64,000 nt of DNA from Azospirillum picis (GCF_017876115.1 NZ_JAGINO010000016.1:98389-162388); one strand, 5' to 3'. Positions 1-9,506 are shown, counted from the stretch's first letter. Program-made: numbers and translations. The notes: generated from the sequence alone by a model not told the origin.

Positions 1-2
1 TG

Positions 3-1955
3 ACCAAGTCGCTGTTGATCGGCGCCTTCGAGACCGACCGTTCCAAGGTGATGTCGCTGTCGACCGACTTCGACTCGGCGGCATCCGACCTGCAGGGGGC
101 GCTGCGCCCGCTCGCCCGGAGCGAGGCCGCGGCCCCGGTGATCGCGGCGATGAACGAGCTTGCGGCCTATGGCGGCGATGGCGAGCAGAACGTCTACATG
201 CGCCGCGTGCGCCAGCTCGACCCGACCGTCCCGCAGGCGGAAGCCCGCGCGATCGCCAACGGGCTGGCGGCCAGCGTCGACGACATCGTCCGGCTCGACC
301 GCGACGCCAGCACCCGCATGCTGCCGCTGATGCTGAACTCGCGCAGCCGCATCGCCGAGGCCGGCGGCGCCATCGAGACGCGCATGCAGGACCTGTCGAC
401 CAGCGTCGTGCCGGCGGCGCAGCAGCGCTACACCATCCTGAGCGGCCTGATGGCCGATGCCAACCTGCTGGCGGGAAAGCTGGCGGAAGCCGGCAACGCG
501 GAAACCCCCGCTCGGCTGGCGGCACTCCGCCGCACGCTCGACCCGCTCGCGGAGGGGATGCGCAAGACCTTGGGCGAGGCGGGTGGCGATCTCGGCGATG
601 CGGTCCCCACCCTGGCGGCGGCGCTGCTCGCGGCAGGGTTCGGCGACGACGGCATCCTGGCGCTGCGCGGCGGCGAGCTGGCGGCCTATGCCGAGAACGC
701 CAGCCTGATCGACGGCAATCGCCGCACCGGCGCCGCCTTGACCGCCATGGTCGACGAACTGGTCCAGTCGGCCGAGCATGCCACCGTCGAGGGCGCCGCG
801 GCGGCCCACGCCGCGCTCGAGCGCACCAACGACGTCCAGATCCTGCTGGCCAGTTCCGGCGTGCTGCTGGCCGGCCTGATCGTCACCCTCTATGTCGGGC
901 GCCGCGTGGTCGGCCGGATGGAGGCGCTGGCCGCGGCCATGCGCCGGGTTGCCGCCGGAGACCTCGCGGTGGACCTTAAGGCCGTCGGCAACGACGAGAT
1001 CACCGACATGGCGGCGGCCCTCGACGTCTTCATCGCCAACGCCCGCTCGATGGACGAGGCGCGCGAGAAGGTCGAGGTGGAGCGGCGCAACGCCGCGTCG
1101 GCCCGCCGCACCAGCATGCTGGAGATCGCCGACCAGTTCGAGCGCAACGTGCTGAGCAGCGTGGAGACGCTGGCCGAGGCGGCCCGCGTGATGGCGGCAC
1201 GGGCCCGGTCGCTGACCGACATCGCGGCCAACGCCAACGAGCGCGCTGACGCTGCGATGCAGCTCTCGGGCGAGATGGCGGCCGGCATCCAGCAGGTGGC
1301 GACCGCCGCGGCGGAGATTTCCCAGTCCATTACCGAGATCAGCCGCCGCACCGGCGAGTCGGCCCGCATCATCGGCGACACCGCGGCCGGCGCCGAACAG
1401 GTGAAGGCGACGGTGGCCGGCCTTTCGGCGACCGCCGGCGAGATCGGGGCCGTGGTCGGGCTGATCGACGAGATCGCCGGCCAGACCAACCTGCTGGCGC
1501 TGAACGCCACCATCGAGGCGGCCCGAGCCGGCGAGGCGGGAAAAGGCTTCGCCGTGGTGGCTGGCGAGGTCAAGGCGCTGGCCGGCCAGACCGCCCAGGC
1601 AACCTCCGAGATCGCCCGGCAGATCGCCGCGACGCAAAGCGCCAGCCGCCAGACCGCCGATGTCGTCGCCACCATGACCGGCAGCGTCCAGCGCATCGAA
1701 TCGAACGCCTCGGCCATTGCCGCGGCGGTGGAGGAGCAGGCGACCATCACGTCGAGCATCGTCGACAGCACGCACCGGGTCGCGGTCGGAACGCAGGCGG
1801 CGTCGGACCATGTCGCCGGCCTGTCGGAGGCCGCGGCCAAGGTGCGAGCCCAGGCCGGGGACGTGCTGCAGGTCGCCGAAGGCCTGTCTCACGAGGCGAC
1901 CAGCCTCGGGTCGGCGGTCAATCTCTTCCTTCAGGAAATCCGTGCTGCACGCTGA
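3..1955 (+). CDS. Methyl-accepting chemotaxis protein (5' end missing)
   Basis: Transmembrane chemoreceptor that would signal to the CheA/CheW array. The reading frame is open from base 3, so the true start and first membrane segment lie left of the window. Visible in order: a helical periplasmic sensing region, a membrane segment near residues 275-297 (ILLASSGVLLAGLIVTLYVG), a HAMP domain at about 298-350, and the cytoplasmic hairpin with its conserved tip (EIAGQTNLLALNATIEAARA) near residue 490. The C-terminus (LQEIRAAR) carries no CheB/CheR-binding pentapeptide. The ligand cannot be told from sequence. No che genes adjoin it; the pst operon follows. Confidence 0.93.
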   Translation, partial: TKSLLIGAFETDRSKVMSLSTDFDSAASDLQGALRPLARSEAAAPVIAAMNELAAYGGDGEQNVYMRRVRQLDPTVPQAEARAIANGLAASVDDIVRLDRDASTRMLPLMLNSRSRIAEAGGAIETRMQDLSTSVVPAAQQRYTILSGLMADANLLAGKLAEAGNAETPARLAALRRTLDPLAEGMRKTLGEAGGDLGDAVPTLAAALLAAGFGDDGILALRGGELAAYAENASLIDGNRRTGAALTAMVDELVQSAEHATVEGAAAAHAALERTNDVQILLASSGVLLAGLIVTLYVGRRVVGRMEALAAAMRRVAAGDLAVDLKAVGNDEITDMAAALDVFIANARSMDEAREKVEVERRNAASARRTSMLEIADQFERNVLSSVETLAEAARVMAARARSLTDIAANANERADAAMQLSGEMAAGIQQVATAAAEISQSITEISRRTGESARIIGDTAAGAEQVKATVAGLSATAGEIGAVVGLIDEIAGQTNLLALNATIEAARAGEAGKGFAVVAGEVKALAGQTAQATSEIARQIAATQSASRQTADVVATMTGSVQRIESNASAIAAAVEEQATITSSIVDSTHRVAVGTQAASDHVAGLSEAAAKVRAQAGDVLQVAEGLSHEATSLGSAVNLFLQEIRAAR

Positions 1956-1982
1956 GCGTGCAGGCGTGAGCAGGGTGGGTCG

Positions 1983-2000
1983 GTTTCATAAAACTGACAC
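1983..2000 (+). promoter_or_regulatory. Pho-box-like PhoB site upstream of pstS
   Basis: The 18 bases GTTTCATAAAACTGACAC match the Pho box consensus CTGTCATANAWCTGTCAY at all but three positions and keep its two direct half-repeats. The site lies 134 bases before pstS. Known from the family: phosphorylated PhoB binds such sites and activates pst under phosphate starvation. That it works here is inference; I could not place a clear -10 element. Confidence 0.65.
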
Positions 2001-2133
2001 GTAAACAAAACAAACCCGTCACCGGCGGTGGCTATGGTCACCGCGACGGAGAAGGCGGGTCGCGCCGTCCGGCCCAGGCCGGGCACTCATCAAACCCGAC
2101 GACAACGTCCAAACCTATCGGGAGTTTCTTGCC

Positions 2134-3210
2134 GTGAAAACGATGACTTCGGCGTTCGCTCGCTGCGCCGCCTTCGGTGCCCTGGCCGTCCTGTCCGTGT
2201 CGGTCGCCTCGGTGTCGGTCGCCTCGGCCGCCGACATCTCCGGCGCCGGCGCCACCTTCCCCTACCCGATCTATGCCAAGTGGGCCGACGCCTACAAGAA
2301 GGAGACCGGCATCGGCCTGAACTACCAGTCGATCGGTTCGGGCGGCGGCATCAAGCAGATCAAGGCCAAGACCGTGACCTTCGGCGCGTCGGACATGCCG
2401 CTGAAGCCGGAGGAGCTGGAGCAGGCCGGCCTGATCCAGTTCCCAATGATCATGGGCGGCGTCGTCCCGGTGGTGAACCTGAAGGGCATCAAGCCGGGCG
2501 AGGTCAAGCTGTCGGGCACGGTTCTCGCCAACATCTACATGGGCGAGGTCACCAAGTGGAACGACCCGCAGATCAAGGCGCTGAACCAGAACGTCAACCT
2601 GCCGAACACCGCCATCGCCCCGGTCTACCGCTCCGACGGGTCGGGCACGAACTTCCTGTTCACCGACTACCTGTCGAAGACCAGCCCTAAGTTCAAGACC
2701 CAGATCGGCGCCAACACCTCTGTCCAGTGGCCGGCCGGCATCGGTGCCAAGGGCAACGAGGGCGTTGCCAACATGGTCAAGCAGACGGATGGCTCGATCG
2801 GCTACGTCGAATACGCCTACGCCAAGCAGAACAACATCACCTACCTCGACCTGCAGAACAAGGACGGCAAGACCGTCTCGCCGAAGATCGAGGCGTTCCA
2901 GGCCGCCGCGGCCAATGCCGACTGGGCCAACAGCCAGGGCTACTACGTCATCCTGACGGACGAGCCGGGTGCCGAGAGCTGGCCGATCACCGGCGCCAGC
3001 TTCATCCTGATGTACAAGAACCCGCAGGACACCGCCGCTTCGGCCGAAGCCCTGAAGTTCTTCTCCTGGGCCTACAAGAACGGCGGCAAGATGGCCTCCG
3101 AGCTTGACTACGTCCCGATGCCGGAAAAGGTCGTCGAGATGGTTCAGAAGACCTGGTCGCAGCAGATCCAGGCCGACGGCAAGCCGGTCTGGACCGCGTC
3201 CGCCAAGTAA
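2134..3210 (+). CDS. pstS: Phosphate ABC transporter, periplasmic phosphate-binding protein PstS
   Basis: Binds inorganic phosphate in the periplasm and delivers it to PstCA. The 358 residues begin with a signal peptide (hydrophobic to about residue 31, likely cut after ASA). Phosphate-binding motifs follow at the mature N-terminus (SGAGATFPYP) and near residue 170 (YRSDGSGTNF). The GTG start at 2134 is chosen because GGGAG sits about 10 bases upstream; an ATG three codons later is the alternative. First gene of pstSCAB, behind a Pho-box-like site and followed by an intercistronic hairpin. Confidence 0.95.
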   Translation: MKTMTSAFARCAAFGALAVLSVSVASVSVASAADISGAGATFPYPIYAKWADAYKKETGIGLNYQSIGSGGGIKQIKAKTVTFGASDMPLKPEELEQAGLIQFPMIMGGVVPVVNLKGIKPGEVKLSGTVLANIYMGEVTKWNDPQIKALNQNVNLPNTAIAPVYRSDGSGTNFLFTDYLSKTSPKFKTQIGANTSVQWPAGIGAKGNEGVANMVKQTDGSIGYVEYAYAKQNNITYLDLQNKDGKTVSPKIEAFQAAAANADWANSQGYYVILTDEPGAESWPITGASFILMYKNPQDTAASAEALKFFSWAYKNGGKMASELDYVPMPEKVVEMVQKTWSQQIQADGKPVWTASAK

Positions 3211-3259
3211 TCGGGCCACCCCGTTCCCGGGTGCGGCCGCATCCGGGGACCTGATCCGC

Positions 3260-3290
3260 CGGCGGGGAAGGGGGGTAGCCTTCCCCGCCG
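3260..3290 (+). repeat. Intercistronic hairpin between pstS and pstC
   Basis: A perfect 12-bp inverted repeat (CGGCGGGGAAGG and its complement) with a 7-base loop lies between the pstS stop and pstC. No T-run follows, so it is probably not a full terminator. Hairpins in this place often protect the 3' end of the binding-protein message or damp read-through, so that more PstS than permease is made. That role is inference. Confidence 0.55.
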
Positions 3291-3309
3291 CTCGTCTCAC
3301 GGAGCGGCC

Positions 3310-4290
3310 ATGACCGAGATCGCGCTAGCCTTGACCGAACAAGCCTCCACCACCCGACGGGCCCGCCGCCAGCGCCTGCAGGACGCGGCCTTCCGCAACG
3401 CCACCCTTGCATTCGCGCTGCTCGTCCTGCTGATCCTGGGCGGCGTCACGGTTTCACTGATCGACGGCGCGCTTCCGGCCTTGCGTGCGTTCGGCTTCGG
3501 TTTCGTCGCCACCGAGGTCTGGAACCCGGTGTCGGAGAATTTCGGCGCGCTCGCCCCGATCTACGGCACGCTGGTCACCTCCATCATCGCGATGGCCGTC
3601 GGCATCCCGGTCAGCTTCGGCATCGCCCTCTTCATCACCGAGATGTGCCCCGCCTGGCTGAAGCGCCCGCTCGGCGTCGCCATCGAGCTGCTCGCCGGCA
3701 TTCCCAGCATCATCTACGGCATCTGGGGCCTGTTCGTCTTCGCCCCCTTCATGCAGTCGACGGTGCAGCCCTTCCTGATCAGCACGCTGGGCCAGATCCC
3801 CGGCCTCGGCAACCTGTTCATGGGACCGCCCTACGGCATCGGCATCCTGACCGCCGGCCTGATCCTCGGCATCATGGTCCTGCCCTTCATCACCTCGATC
3901 ACCCGCGACGTCTTCGAGACGGTGCCGCCGATGGTGCGCGAATCGGCCTACGGGCTGGGCGCCACCACCTGGGAGGTGGTGTGGAACGTGGTGCTGCCCT
4001 ACACCCGCACCGGCGTGATGGGCGGCGTGATGCTGGGGCTGGGCCGCGCGCTGGGCGAGACGATGGCCGTGACCTTCGTCATCGGCAACGCGCACCGCAT
4101 CAGCTCCTCGATCATGGCGCCCGGCACGACGATCTCGGCCTCGATCGCCAACGAGTTCACCGAGGCGGTGGGCGACGTCTACACCTCGTCGCTGGTGGCG
4201 CTGGGCCTGATCCTGTTCCTGATCACCTTCGCCGTCCTGTCGCTCGCCAAGCTGATGCTGCTCCGCCTGCAGCGCAAGGCCGGAGTGTAA
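3310..4290 (+). CDS. pstC: Phosphate ABC transporter permease PstC
   Basis: Inner-membrane permease subunit that pairs with PstA to form the phosphate channel. The 326 residues hold about six hydrophobic segments and the cytoplasmic EAA loop that docks the ATPase (ESAYGLGATTWEVVWNVVLP, near residue 215). The family motif ELLAGIPSIIYGIWG is present. Start ATG 3310 follows ACGGAG. PstA starts four bases after the stop, so the two are probably translationally coupled. Confidence 0.95.
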   Translation: MTEIALALTEQASTTRRARRQRLQDAAFRNATLAFALLVLLILGGVTVSLIDGALPALRAFGFGFVATEVWNPVSENFGALAPIYGTLVTSIIAMAVGIPVSFGIALFITEMCPAWLKRPLGVAIELLAGIPSIIYGIWGLFVFAPFMQSTVQPFLISTLGQIPGLGNLFMGPPYGIGILTAGLILGIMVLPFITSITRDVFETVPPMVRESAYGLGATTWEVVWNVVLPYTRTGVMGGVMLGLGRALGETMAVTFVIGNAHRISSSIMAPGTTISASIANEFTEAVGDVYTSSLVALGLILFLITFAVLSLAKLMLLRLQRKAGV

Positions 4291-4294
4291 GGCC

Positions 4295-5176
4295 ATGACC
4301 ATGACCAATTCCGCCACGCTCGCCGCACCCGTCGGCGGCCTCTACCACCGGCGCCGCATCACCAACAAGGTGGCGCTGGGCCTGGCGCTGGGCGCCGCCG
4401 GCTTCGGCCTGTTCTGGCTGGTCGCCATCCTGTGGACCCTGCTCTACAACGGCCTGTCGTCGATCAACATCGCCCTGTTCACCGAGAACACGCCGCCGCC
4501 GGGCGGGGAGGGCGGCCTGCTGAACGCGATCTTCGGCAGCGTGATCATGACGACCGTCGCGACCCTGGTCGGAACGCCGATCGGCGTCATGGCCGGCACC
4601 TATCTCGCCGAGTTCGGACGCAACACCAAGCTGGCCGAGGTGGTGCGCTTCATCAACGACGTGCTGCTCAGCGCCCCGTCGATCATGGTCGGGCTGTTCG
4701 TCTACGAGGTGATGGTCGTCCGCATGGGCCATTTCTCGGCCTGGGCCGGCGCGATGGCGCTGGCGGTCATCGTCATCCCGGTCGTGGTCCGCACCACCGA
4801 GGACATGCTGAAGCTGGTGCCCAACAGCCTGCGCGAGGCGGCCGCCGCACTGGGTGCCCCCCAGTGGAAGGTGATCACCATGGTCGCCTTCCGCGCCGCC
4901 CGCAACGGCATGATCACCGGCGTCCTGCTGGCCATCGCGCGCATCAGCGGCGAGACGGCGCCGCTGCTGTTCACCGCGCTGAACAACCAGTTCTGGAGCG
5001 CGGACATGAACGCGCCGATGGCAAACCTGCCGGTGGTCATCTTCCAGTACGCGATGTCGCCGTACGAAGACTGGCGCCAGCTCGCCTGGGGCGGCGCGCT
5101 CCTGATCACGGTGACCATCCTGCTCCTCAACATCGGCGCCCGGCTGCTGGCCGGTCTCGGCACGACGAGAAAGTAA
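4295..5176 (+). CDS. pstA: Phosphate ABC transporter permease PstA
   Basis: Second permease subunit of the high-affinity phosphate importer, 293 residues with about six membrane segments. The EAA loop (REAAAALGAPQWKVITMVAF) near residue 185 is the contact for PstB. It starts four bases after pstC and ends two bases before pstB, which marks a single operon. Start ATG 4295 is preceded by AAGG overlapping the pstC stop; a second ATG two codons later is equally possible. Confidence 0.95.
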   Translation: MTMTNSATLAAPVGGLYHRRRITNKVALGLALGAAGFGLFWLVAILWTLLYNGLSSINIALFTENTPPPGGEGGLLNAIFGSVIMTTVATLVGTPIGVMAGTYLAEFGRNTKLAEVVRFINDVLLSAPSIMVGLFVYEVMVVRMGHFSAWAGAMALAVIVIPVVVRTTEDMLKLVPNSLREAAAALGAPQWKVITMVAFRAARNGMITGVLLAIARISGETAPLLFTALNNQFWSADMNAPMANLPVVIFQYAMSPYEDWRQLAWGGALLITVTILLLNIGARLLAGLGTTRK

Positions 5177-5178
5177 CC

Positions 5179-6036
5179 ATGACGATGACCCACATGGACG
5201 CCAACAGCCACGCCCACGGCAGCCGCATGATCCCCCCGACCGCCTTCGCGGGCGGCGAGCGCCCGATCGCCGGTGCCGGCCTGCCCGAGAAGATCAGCGT
5301 CCGCAACCTGGACTTCTTCTATGACGGCTACCGGGCGCTGAAGAACATCTCGCTGCCGCTCTACGACCGTCAGGTCACCGCCTTCATCGGGCCGTCGGGC
5401 TGCGGCAAGTCGACCCTGCTGCGCATCCTCAACCGGATGTACGATCTCTATCCCAAGCAGGTGGCGACCGGCGAGGTCATGCTGGACGGCACCAACATCC
5501 TGTCGCCCAAGCAGGACCTGAACCTGCTGCGCGCCCGCGTCGGCATGGTGTTCCAGAAGCCGACACCCTTCCCGATGTCGATCTACGACAACATCGCCTT
5601 CGGCGTGCGGCTGTACGAGAAACTGTCCAAGGCCGACATGGACGAGCGGATCGAATTCTCGCTGCGCCGCGCCGCCCTGTGGGACGAGGTGAAGGACAAG
5701 CTGCGCCAGAACGGCATGAGCCTGTCGGGCGGCCAGCAGCAGCGCCTGTGCATCGCCCGCGCCATTGCGGTGAAGCCGTCGGTCCTGCTGCTGGACGAGC
5801 CGACCTCGGCGCTCGACCCCATCTCCACCGCCAAGTGCGAGGAGCTGGTGGACGAGCTGCGCTCCGACTACTGCATCGCGATCGTGACGCACAACATGCA
5901 GCAGGCGGCCCGCATCTCCAACTTCACCGCCTTCATGTATCTGGGCGAACTGATCGAGTTCGGGAACACCGAAGAAATCTTCACCAACCCGACCAAGGAA
6001 AAGACGTCCGAATACATCACCGGCCGCTTCGGCTGA
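5179..6036 (+). CDS. pstB: Phosphate ABC transporter ATP-binding protein PstB
   Basis: ATPase that powers PstCA. The 285 residues contain the Walker A motif (GPSGCGKST) near residue 71, the ABC signature (LSGGQQQRLCIARA), Walker B (VLLLDEPTSALDP) and the switch histidine (IVTHNMQQAAR). The open frame runs upstream into pstA, but ATG 5179, two bases after the pstA stop, gives the normal family N-terminus. About 30 extra residues (to GAGLPEKIS) precede the ABC domain. No phoU or phoB follows; a terminator ends the operon here. Confidence 0.95.
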   Translation: MTMTHMDANSHAHGSRMIPPTAFAGGERPIAGAGLPEKISVRNLDFFYDGYRALKNISLPLYDRQVTAFIGPSGCGKSTLLRILNRMYDLYPKQVATGEVMLDGTNILSPKQDLNLLRARVGMVFQKPTPFPMSIYDNIAFGVRLYEKLSKADMDERIEFSLRRAALWDEVKDKLRQNGMSLSGGQQQRLCIARAIAVKPSVLLLDEPTSALDPISTAKCEELVDELRSDYCIAIVTHNMQQAARISNFTAFMYLGELIEFGNTEEIFTNPTKEKTSEYITGRFG

Positions 6037-6066
6037 CCATCGGGCCGGGCAGGGCACGCAGACGGG

Positions 6067-6102
6067 AAGGGGCCGCAGGACGTGCGGCCCCTTTTCCTTT
6101 TC
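6067..6102 (+). terminator. Intrinsic terminator of the pst operon
   Basis: A perfect 11-bp stem (AAGGGGCCGCA with its complement) closes a 5-base loop and runs into TTTTCCTTTTCC. It lies 30 bases after the pstB stop. This is the clearest plus-strand rho-independent terminator in the window. Confidence 0.9.
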
Positions 6103-6223
6103 CCATGGCCTGCACGGACGATCCGAGCGGGCGGCTTGAAACGGCCGTCCTCCGGTGCATCATGGCGGTGCGGCCTCCTGTGACCGCCGAACGCCTGACG
6201 AACCGGATGATTGGACCACCACG

Positions 6224-6994
6224 ATGTCGAGCATTCATCGATCCGCCGCCGACGGATTTGCGGCCGAGGCCGCAAGCTATGTCCGCGGCCGTCCCGACTA
6301 CCCGGCGGAGGTCGCCGACTGGCTTGCCGGCGACCTCGGACTGGGGAAAGGCAAGACCGCCCTCGATCTGGGTGCCGGCACCGGGAAGTTCACCACCTAC
6401 CTCGTCCGGACCGGTGCCGCCGTGGTCGCGGTGGAGCCGGTGGCGGCCATGCTCGATCAACTGGTCGAGCGGAATCCCGGCGTCGAGGCGAAGGCGGGAA
6501 CGGCGACGGCCATTCCCCTGGCCGACGGATCGGTCGACGCCGTCCTGTGCGCACAGTCTTTCCACTGGTTCGCCAATGGTGACGCGTTGGATGAGATGCG
6601 CCGGGTTCTGAAACCGGGCGGCATGCTTGGCCTGATCTGGAACGTGCGCGATGAACGCGTCGGCTGGGTCGCCGAACTGACCGGTATCATGGCCCCCTAC
6701 GAAAACGGGACGCCGAGATTTTACAGCGGCGAGTGGCGGCGCCTGTTTCCGGCCGACGGCTTCGGGCCGTTGCAGGAGCGCCATTTCCATCATGGCCATA
6801 CCGGACCGGCGGAGCAGGTGATCGTCGACCGGACCCTTTCGGTGAGCTTCATCGCGGCTCTGCCGCCGGAGGAGAAGGCGCGGGTGGGCGACCGGCTTCG
6901 AAGCCTCATTGCCGGCACCCAGGAACTGGCAGGCAAGGACGAGGTGACGTTTCCTTATGAAACCGCAGCGTATTTCTGCCGGAAACTGGGATGA
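6224..6994 (+). CDS. Class I SAM-dependent methyltransferase
   Basis: Predicted soluble methyltransferase of 256 residues. The SAM-binding motif I (ALDLGAGTGKF) lies near residues 44-54, an acidic residue ends the second strand (AVEPV), and motif III (RRVLKPGGMLGLIW) lies near 126-139. The fold matches the UbiE/methyltransferase-11 group; the substrate is unknown. ATG 6224 is preferred over one 23 codons upstream because family similarity starts at MSSIHRS. It stands alone after the pst terminator. Confidence 0.85.
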   Translation: MSSIHRSAADGFAAEAASYVRGRPDYPAEVADWLAGDLGLGKGKTALDLGAGTGKFTTYLVRTGAAVVAVEPVAAMLDQLVERNPGVEAKAGTATAIPLADGSVDAVLCAQSFHWFANGDALDEMRRVLKPGGMLGLIWNVRDERVGWVAELTGIMAPYENGTPRFYSGEWRRLFPADGFGPLQERHFHHGHTGPAEQVIVDRTLSVSFIAALPPEEKARVGDRLRSLIAGTQELAGKDEVTFPYETAAYFCRKLG

Positions 6995-7267
6995 GTGGTT
7001 TGCATCGGTCTCCAGGATTTCCGCGCCCACATACTCCGATACGTTCCGACGTTCAAAAGATTGCCACCTTTCAATCTCCCCCATATTCGTCGAGGGATTT
7101 GACGCAAATCAACGCCAACTAATGCCCTTCGAGGTGACGGTCGCCTCATGGGTTTCACTGTCTTCAGACAAACTTTCATGCCTAAGTAATGAAAAGATAG
7201 CGCGTCATACCCATTGCTGTCACAGCGAATAGTTGATTCGTAGGTTATGTCATCCGGGAGGTGTTCT

Positions 7268-8449
7268 TTGAACCAAATGCGGCACATGAGAGTGGGCAGT
7301 CTCGTCTGCGGGTTCGGCGAAGATCCTTGGATGGAGCAGAGTGGAGGCCTTGAAGAGCGGCTTCAGTCGTTGCATGAGGAGATCCGCGAATGGCCTGGAC
7401 TGGAGCATCTGCACCGGATCGCCGTGGTGACCTACGATGCCAGGGCGGAGCGGGTCCGGACATTCGCCCACAGCAACGTCGGTCCGCGCCCCCTCGACCC
7501 CCTCTCCGGCAACCTGGGCGATTATCCTCTTCTGCAGGCCGTCGCCGAGACGGGACGTCCGTGGATTGACAATGCGATCATCTCAGTCCCCGGATCCACC
7601 GGCCCAGGCGGCCGGCTGCTCCAGCAGGGCTTCCGCTCACGCTATCTGAGCCGCATTCACTGGCAAGGCAGCCTGTATGGATTTCTCTTCCTGAACTCAC
7701 GGAAGGAAGGATTCTTCACGGAATCCATCGTGTCCGCACTCATGCCGTACCGGCGGGTCATCGGCGTGCTTGTCGCATCCGAGATGACCAGCACACGCGC
7801 CATGCTGGCGGCCGTCCACACGGCCCTGGAGGTCAGCCACTACCGCGATGAGGAAACCGGCGCTCACCTCAGCCGTATGAGCCGCTACGCCCAGCTCGTC
7901 GCAGCGAAAATCGCATCGAAGCACGGTCTTTCGGACGAGTTCATCGAGTATGTGCTCCAGTACGCCCCCCTGCATGATGTCGGCAAGGTGGCGATCCCGG
8001 ACAGCATCCTGCTCAAGCCCGGCAAGCTGACGCCGGACGAGTTCGGCGTCATGAAAACGCATGTCACCAAGGGCTTGGACATCATCAACGCGATGATTCA
8101 CGACCACGGCCTTGGCGCTTTGCCGCACGCCGCCATTTTGCGCAACGTGGTGGCCTGTCACCATGAGGCGTTCGACGGCTCCGGCTATCCCAACGGCCTC
8201 TCCGGCGAGGCCATTCCACTGGAAGCCCGTATTGTCGCGGTCGCCGACGTGTTCGATGCGCTCACCTCGGTGCGTCCCTACAAGGGAGCGTGGACGAACG
8301 AGGCCGCGGCGGCTTTCCTGCGCGAGCAGGCGGGCAGGAAGTTCGATCCGGACTGCGTCGCAGCACTGCTCACGGACATGAGCGTCATCGAGGCCATCCA
8401 GCAGCAGTTCCGTGACGTCCCCTCAATCCCGCCCGCGCCCGGCCGCTGA
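7268..8449 (+). CDS. HD-GYP domain protein (likely cyclic-di-GMP phosphodiesterase)
   Basis: Predicted to hydrolyse cyclic-di-GMP. An N-terminal GAF-like region (about residues 20-165) precedes an HD-GYP domain with the HD pair (HDVGK, residues 236-237), HHEAFDGSGYPNGLSG near 298-313 and the later metal-binding DVFDALTS. All the usual metal ligands appear intact. TTG 7268 is chosen because GGGAGG ends 6 bases before it; ATG 7247 (seven codons up) lacks a ribosome site and ATG 7277 lies 15 bases from it. No membrane segment or receiver domain is present, so the GAF-like part is the probable sensor. Confidence 0.88.
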   Translation: MNQMRHMRVGSLVCGFGEDPWMEQSGGLEERLQSLHEEIREWPGLEHLHRIAVVTYDARAERVRTFAHSNVGPRPLDPLSGNLGDYPLLQAVAETGRPWIDNAIISVPGSTGPGGRLLQQGFRSRYLSRIHWQGSLYGFLFLNSRKEGFFTESIVSALMPYRRVIGVLVASEMTSTRAMLAAVHTALEVSHYRDEETGAHLSRMSRYAQLVAAKIASKHGLSDEFIEYVLQYAPLHDVGKVAIPDSILLKPGKLTPDEFGVMKTHVTKGLDIINAMIHDHGLGALPHAAILRNVVACHHEAFDGSGYPNGLSGEAIPLEARIVAVADVFDALTSVRPYKGAWTNEAAAAFLREQAGRKFDPDCVAALLTDMSVIEAIQQQFRDVPSIPPAPGR

Positions 8450-8766
8450 TGCCCGCCACGAGGAACTCGCAAATGGGATGGGCGGCCTGAGCTCCCTCGA
8501 TTTCACAGACTCGGCTTCACAGACAGAATCCCCGTTATGGAGTCGCTCGGCGGACGCTCCAGCCGTCATCGAACCGGCCGCCGGCCGGCTGGCAGGCCCC
8601 GCCTTGCGCGATAACGTTTGGGGCGGCGGGAGCAGGGTCTTGGTCAAAGCCTTGGAAAACAAGGCAAAAGCAAATTCCATAATCATCCTTATGTGCCATG
8701 GGAGTGACGCCGGCCGGGGGAGCGGCAGCGTCACTCCCGGCTTGCCGCTCTCACCCTCGGATCCGG
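8450..8766. other. Intergenic region between convergent genes, with hairpin
   Basis: No supported gene. It holds a direct repeat of TTCACAGAC (8502-8510 and 8516-8524) and an 11-bp perfect inverted repeat (8700-8710 with 8728-8738, arm GGGAGTGACGC) just past the VOC gene stop. Neither side of the hairpin has a T-run, so it is a weak terminator candidate at best. Confidence 0.5.
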
Positions 8767-9240
8767 TCAGCCGCGCCGTGCTGCGGCGATCGCGGCCACG
8801 TCGATCTTCGTCATGCCCATCATGGCCTCGAATGCGCGCCTCGCTTCAGCGCCGCCAATCGCCAGCGCCTCGGTCAGCACACGCGGCGTGATCTGCCAGG
8901 AGACGCCCCATTTGTCCTTGCACCAACCACAGGCACTTTCCTGGCCACCGTTGCCGACGATGGCGTTCCAATAACGGTCGGTCTCCTCCTGGTCGTCGGT
9001 GGCGATCTGGAAGGAGAAGGATTCGTTGTGCTTGAACGTCGGGCCACCGTTCAGGCCGAGGCATGCGACGCCGGCGACCGTGAACTCGACCGTCAGCACG
9101 TCGCCTGCCTTGCCGGATGGATAATCGGCGGGCGCGCGGTGAACCGCGGTGACGGCACTGTCGGGAAAGGTTGCGGCGTAGAGGCGGGCGGCATCTTCGG
9201 CATCCTTGTCGTACCACAGGCAGATCGTGTTCTTGGCCAT
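8767..9240 (-). CDS. VOC family protein (PhnB / glyoxalase-like fold)
   Basis: A 157-residue protein of the vicinal-oxygen-chelate superfamily, in the PhnB-like group often labelled 3-demethylubiquinone methyltransferase-like. The paired beta-alpha-beta modules show as ICLWYDKDAEDAARLYAATF at the N-terminus and as the segment around CGWCKDKWGVSWQI. The metal-ligand pattern of true glyoxalase I is not obvious and no substrate can be named. Start ATG 9240 follows AAAGGAC. It is transcribed divergently from the exporter gene at 9507. Confidence 0.85.
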   Translation of the reverse strand: MAKNTICLWYDKDAEDAARLYAATFPDSAVTAVHRAPADYPSGKAGDVLTVEFTVAGVACLGLNGGPTFKHNESFSFQIATDDQEETDRYWNAIVGNGGQESACGWCKDKWGVSWQITPRVLTEALAIGGAEARRAFEAMMGMTKIDVAAIAAARRG

Positions 9241-9506
9241 CGGCGTGTCCTTTCGGCGAAAGCAGCCTCAGACCTTATATCTCATCCCCTGTGGTCGGGA
9301 GCATGCCGCGACGTGCATCTCCCGAACCGGAGAGGCTCTCCGGAGGCCGTGACCGCGATACATCCGATATCGGAATAAATGCGCTTTGCAGTGCGTGGGA
9401 AATCAACTATGATCCGCCTCCTTTCATCGCCCGCCCCCTGCCCTTTTGCCGGCGCGGAGCGTCATGCCCGGCCGACACCGGCCCTTTCGTGTTTCAGGAT
9501 CCCTGC

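Noticed and set aside
7247..7267. ATG 7247 as the HD-GYP start
   Set aside because: No ribosome site ahead of it, and the GGGAGG at 7256-7261 falls inside the reading frame and fits TTG 7268 at 6 bases.
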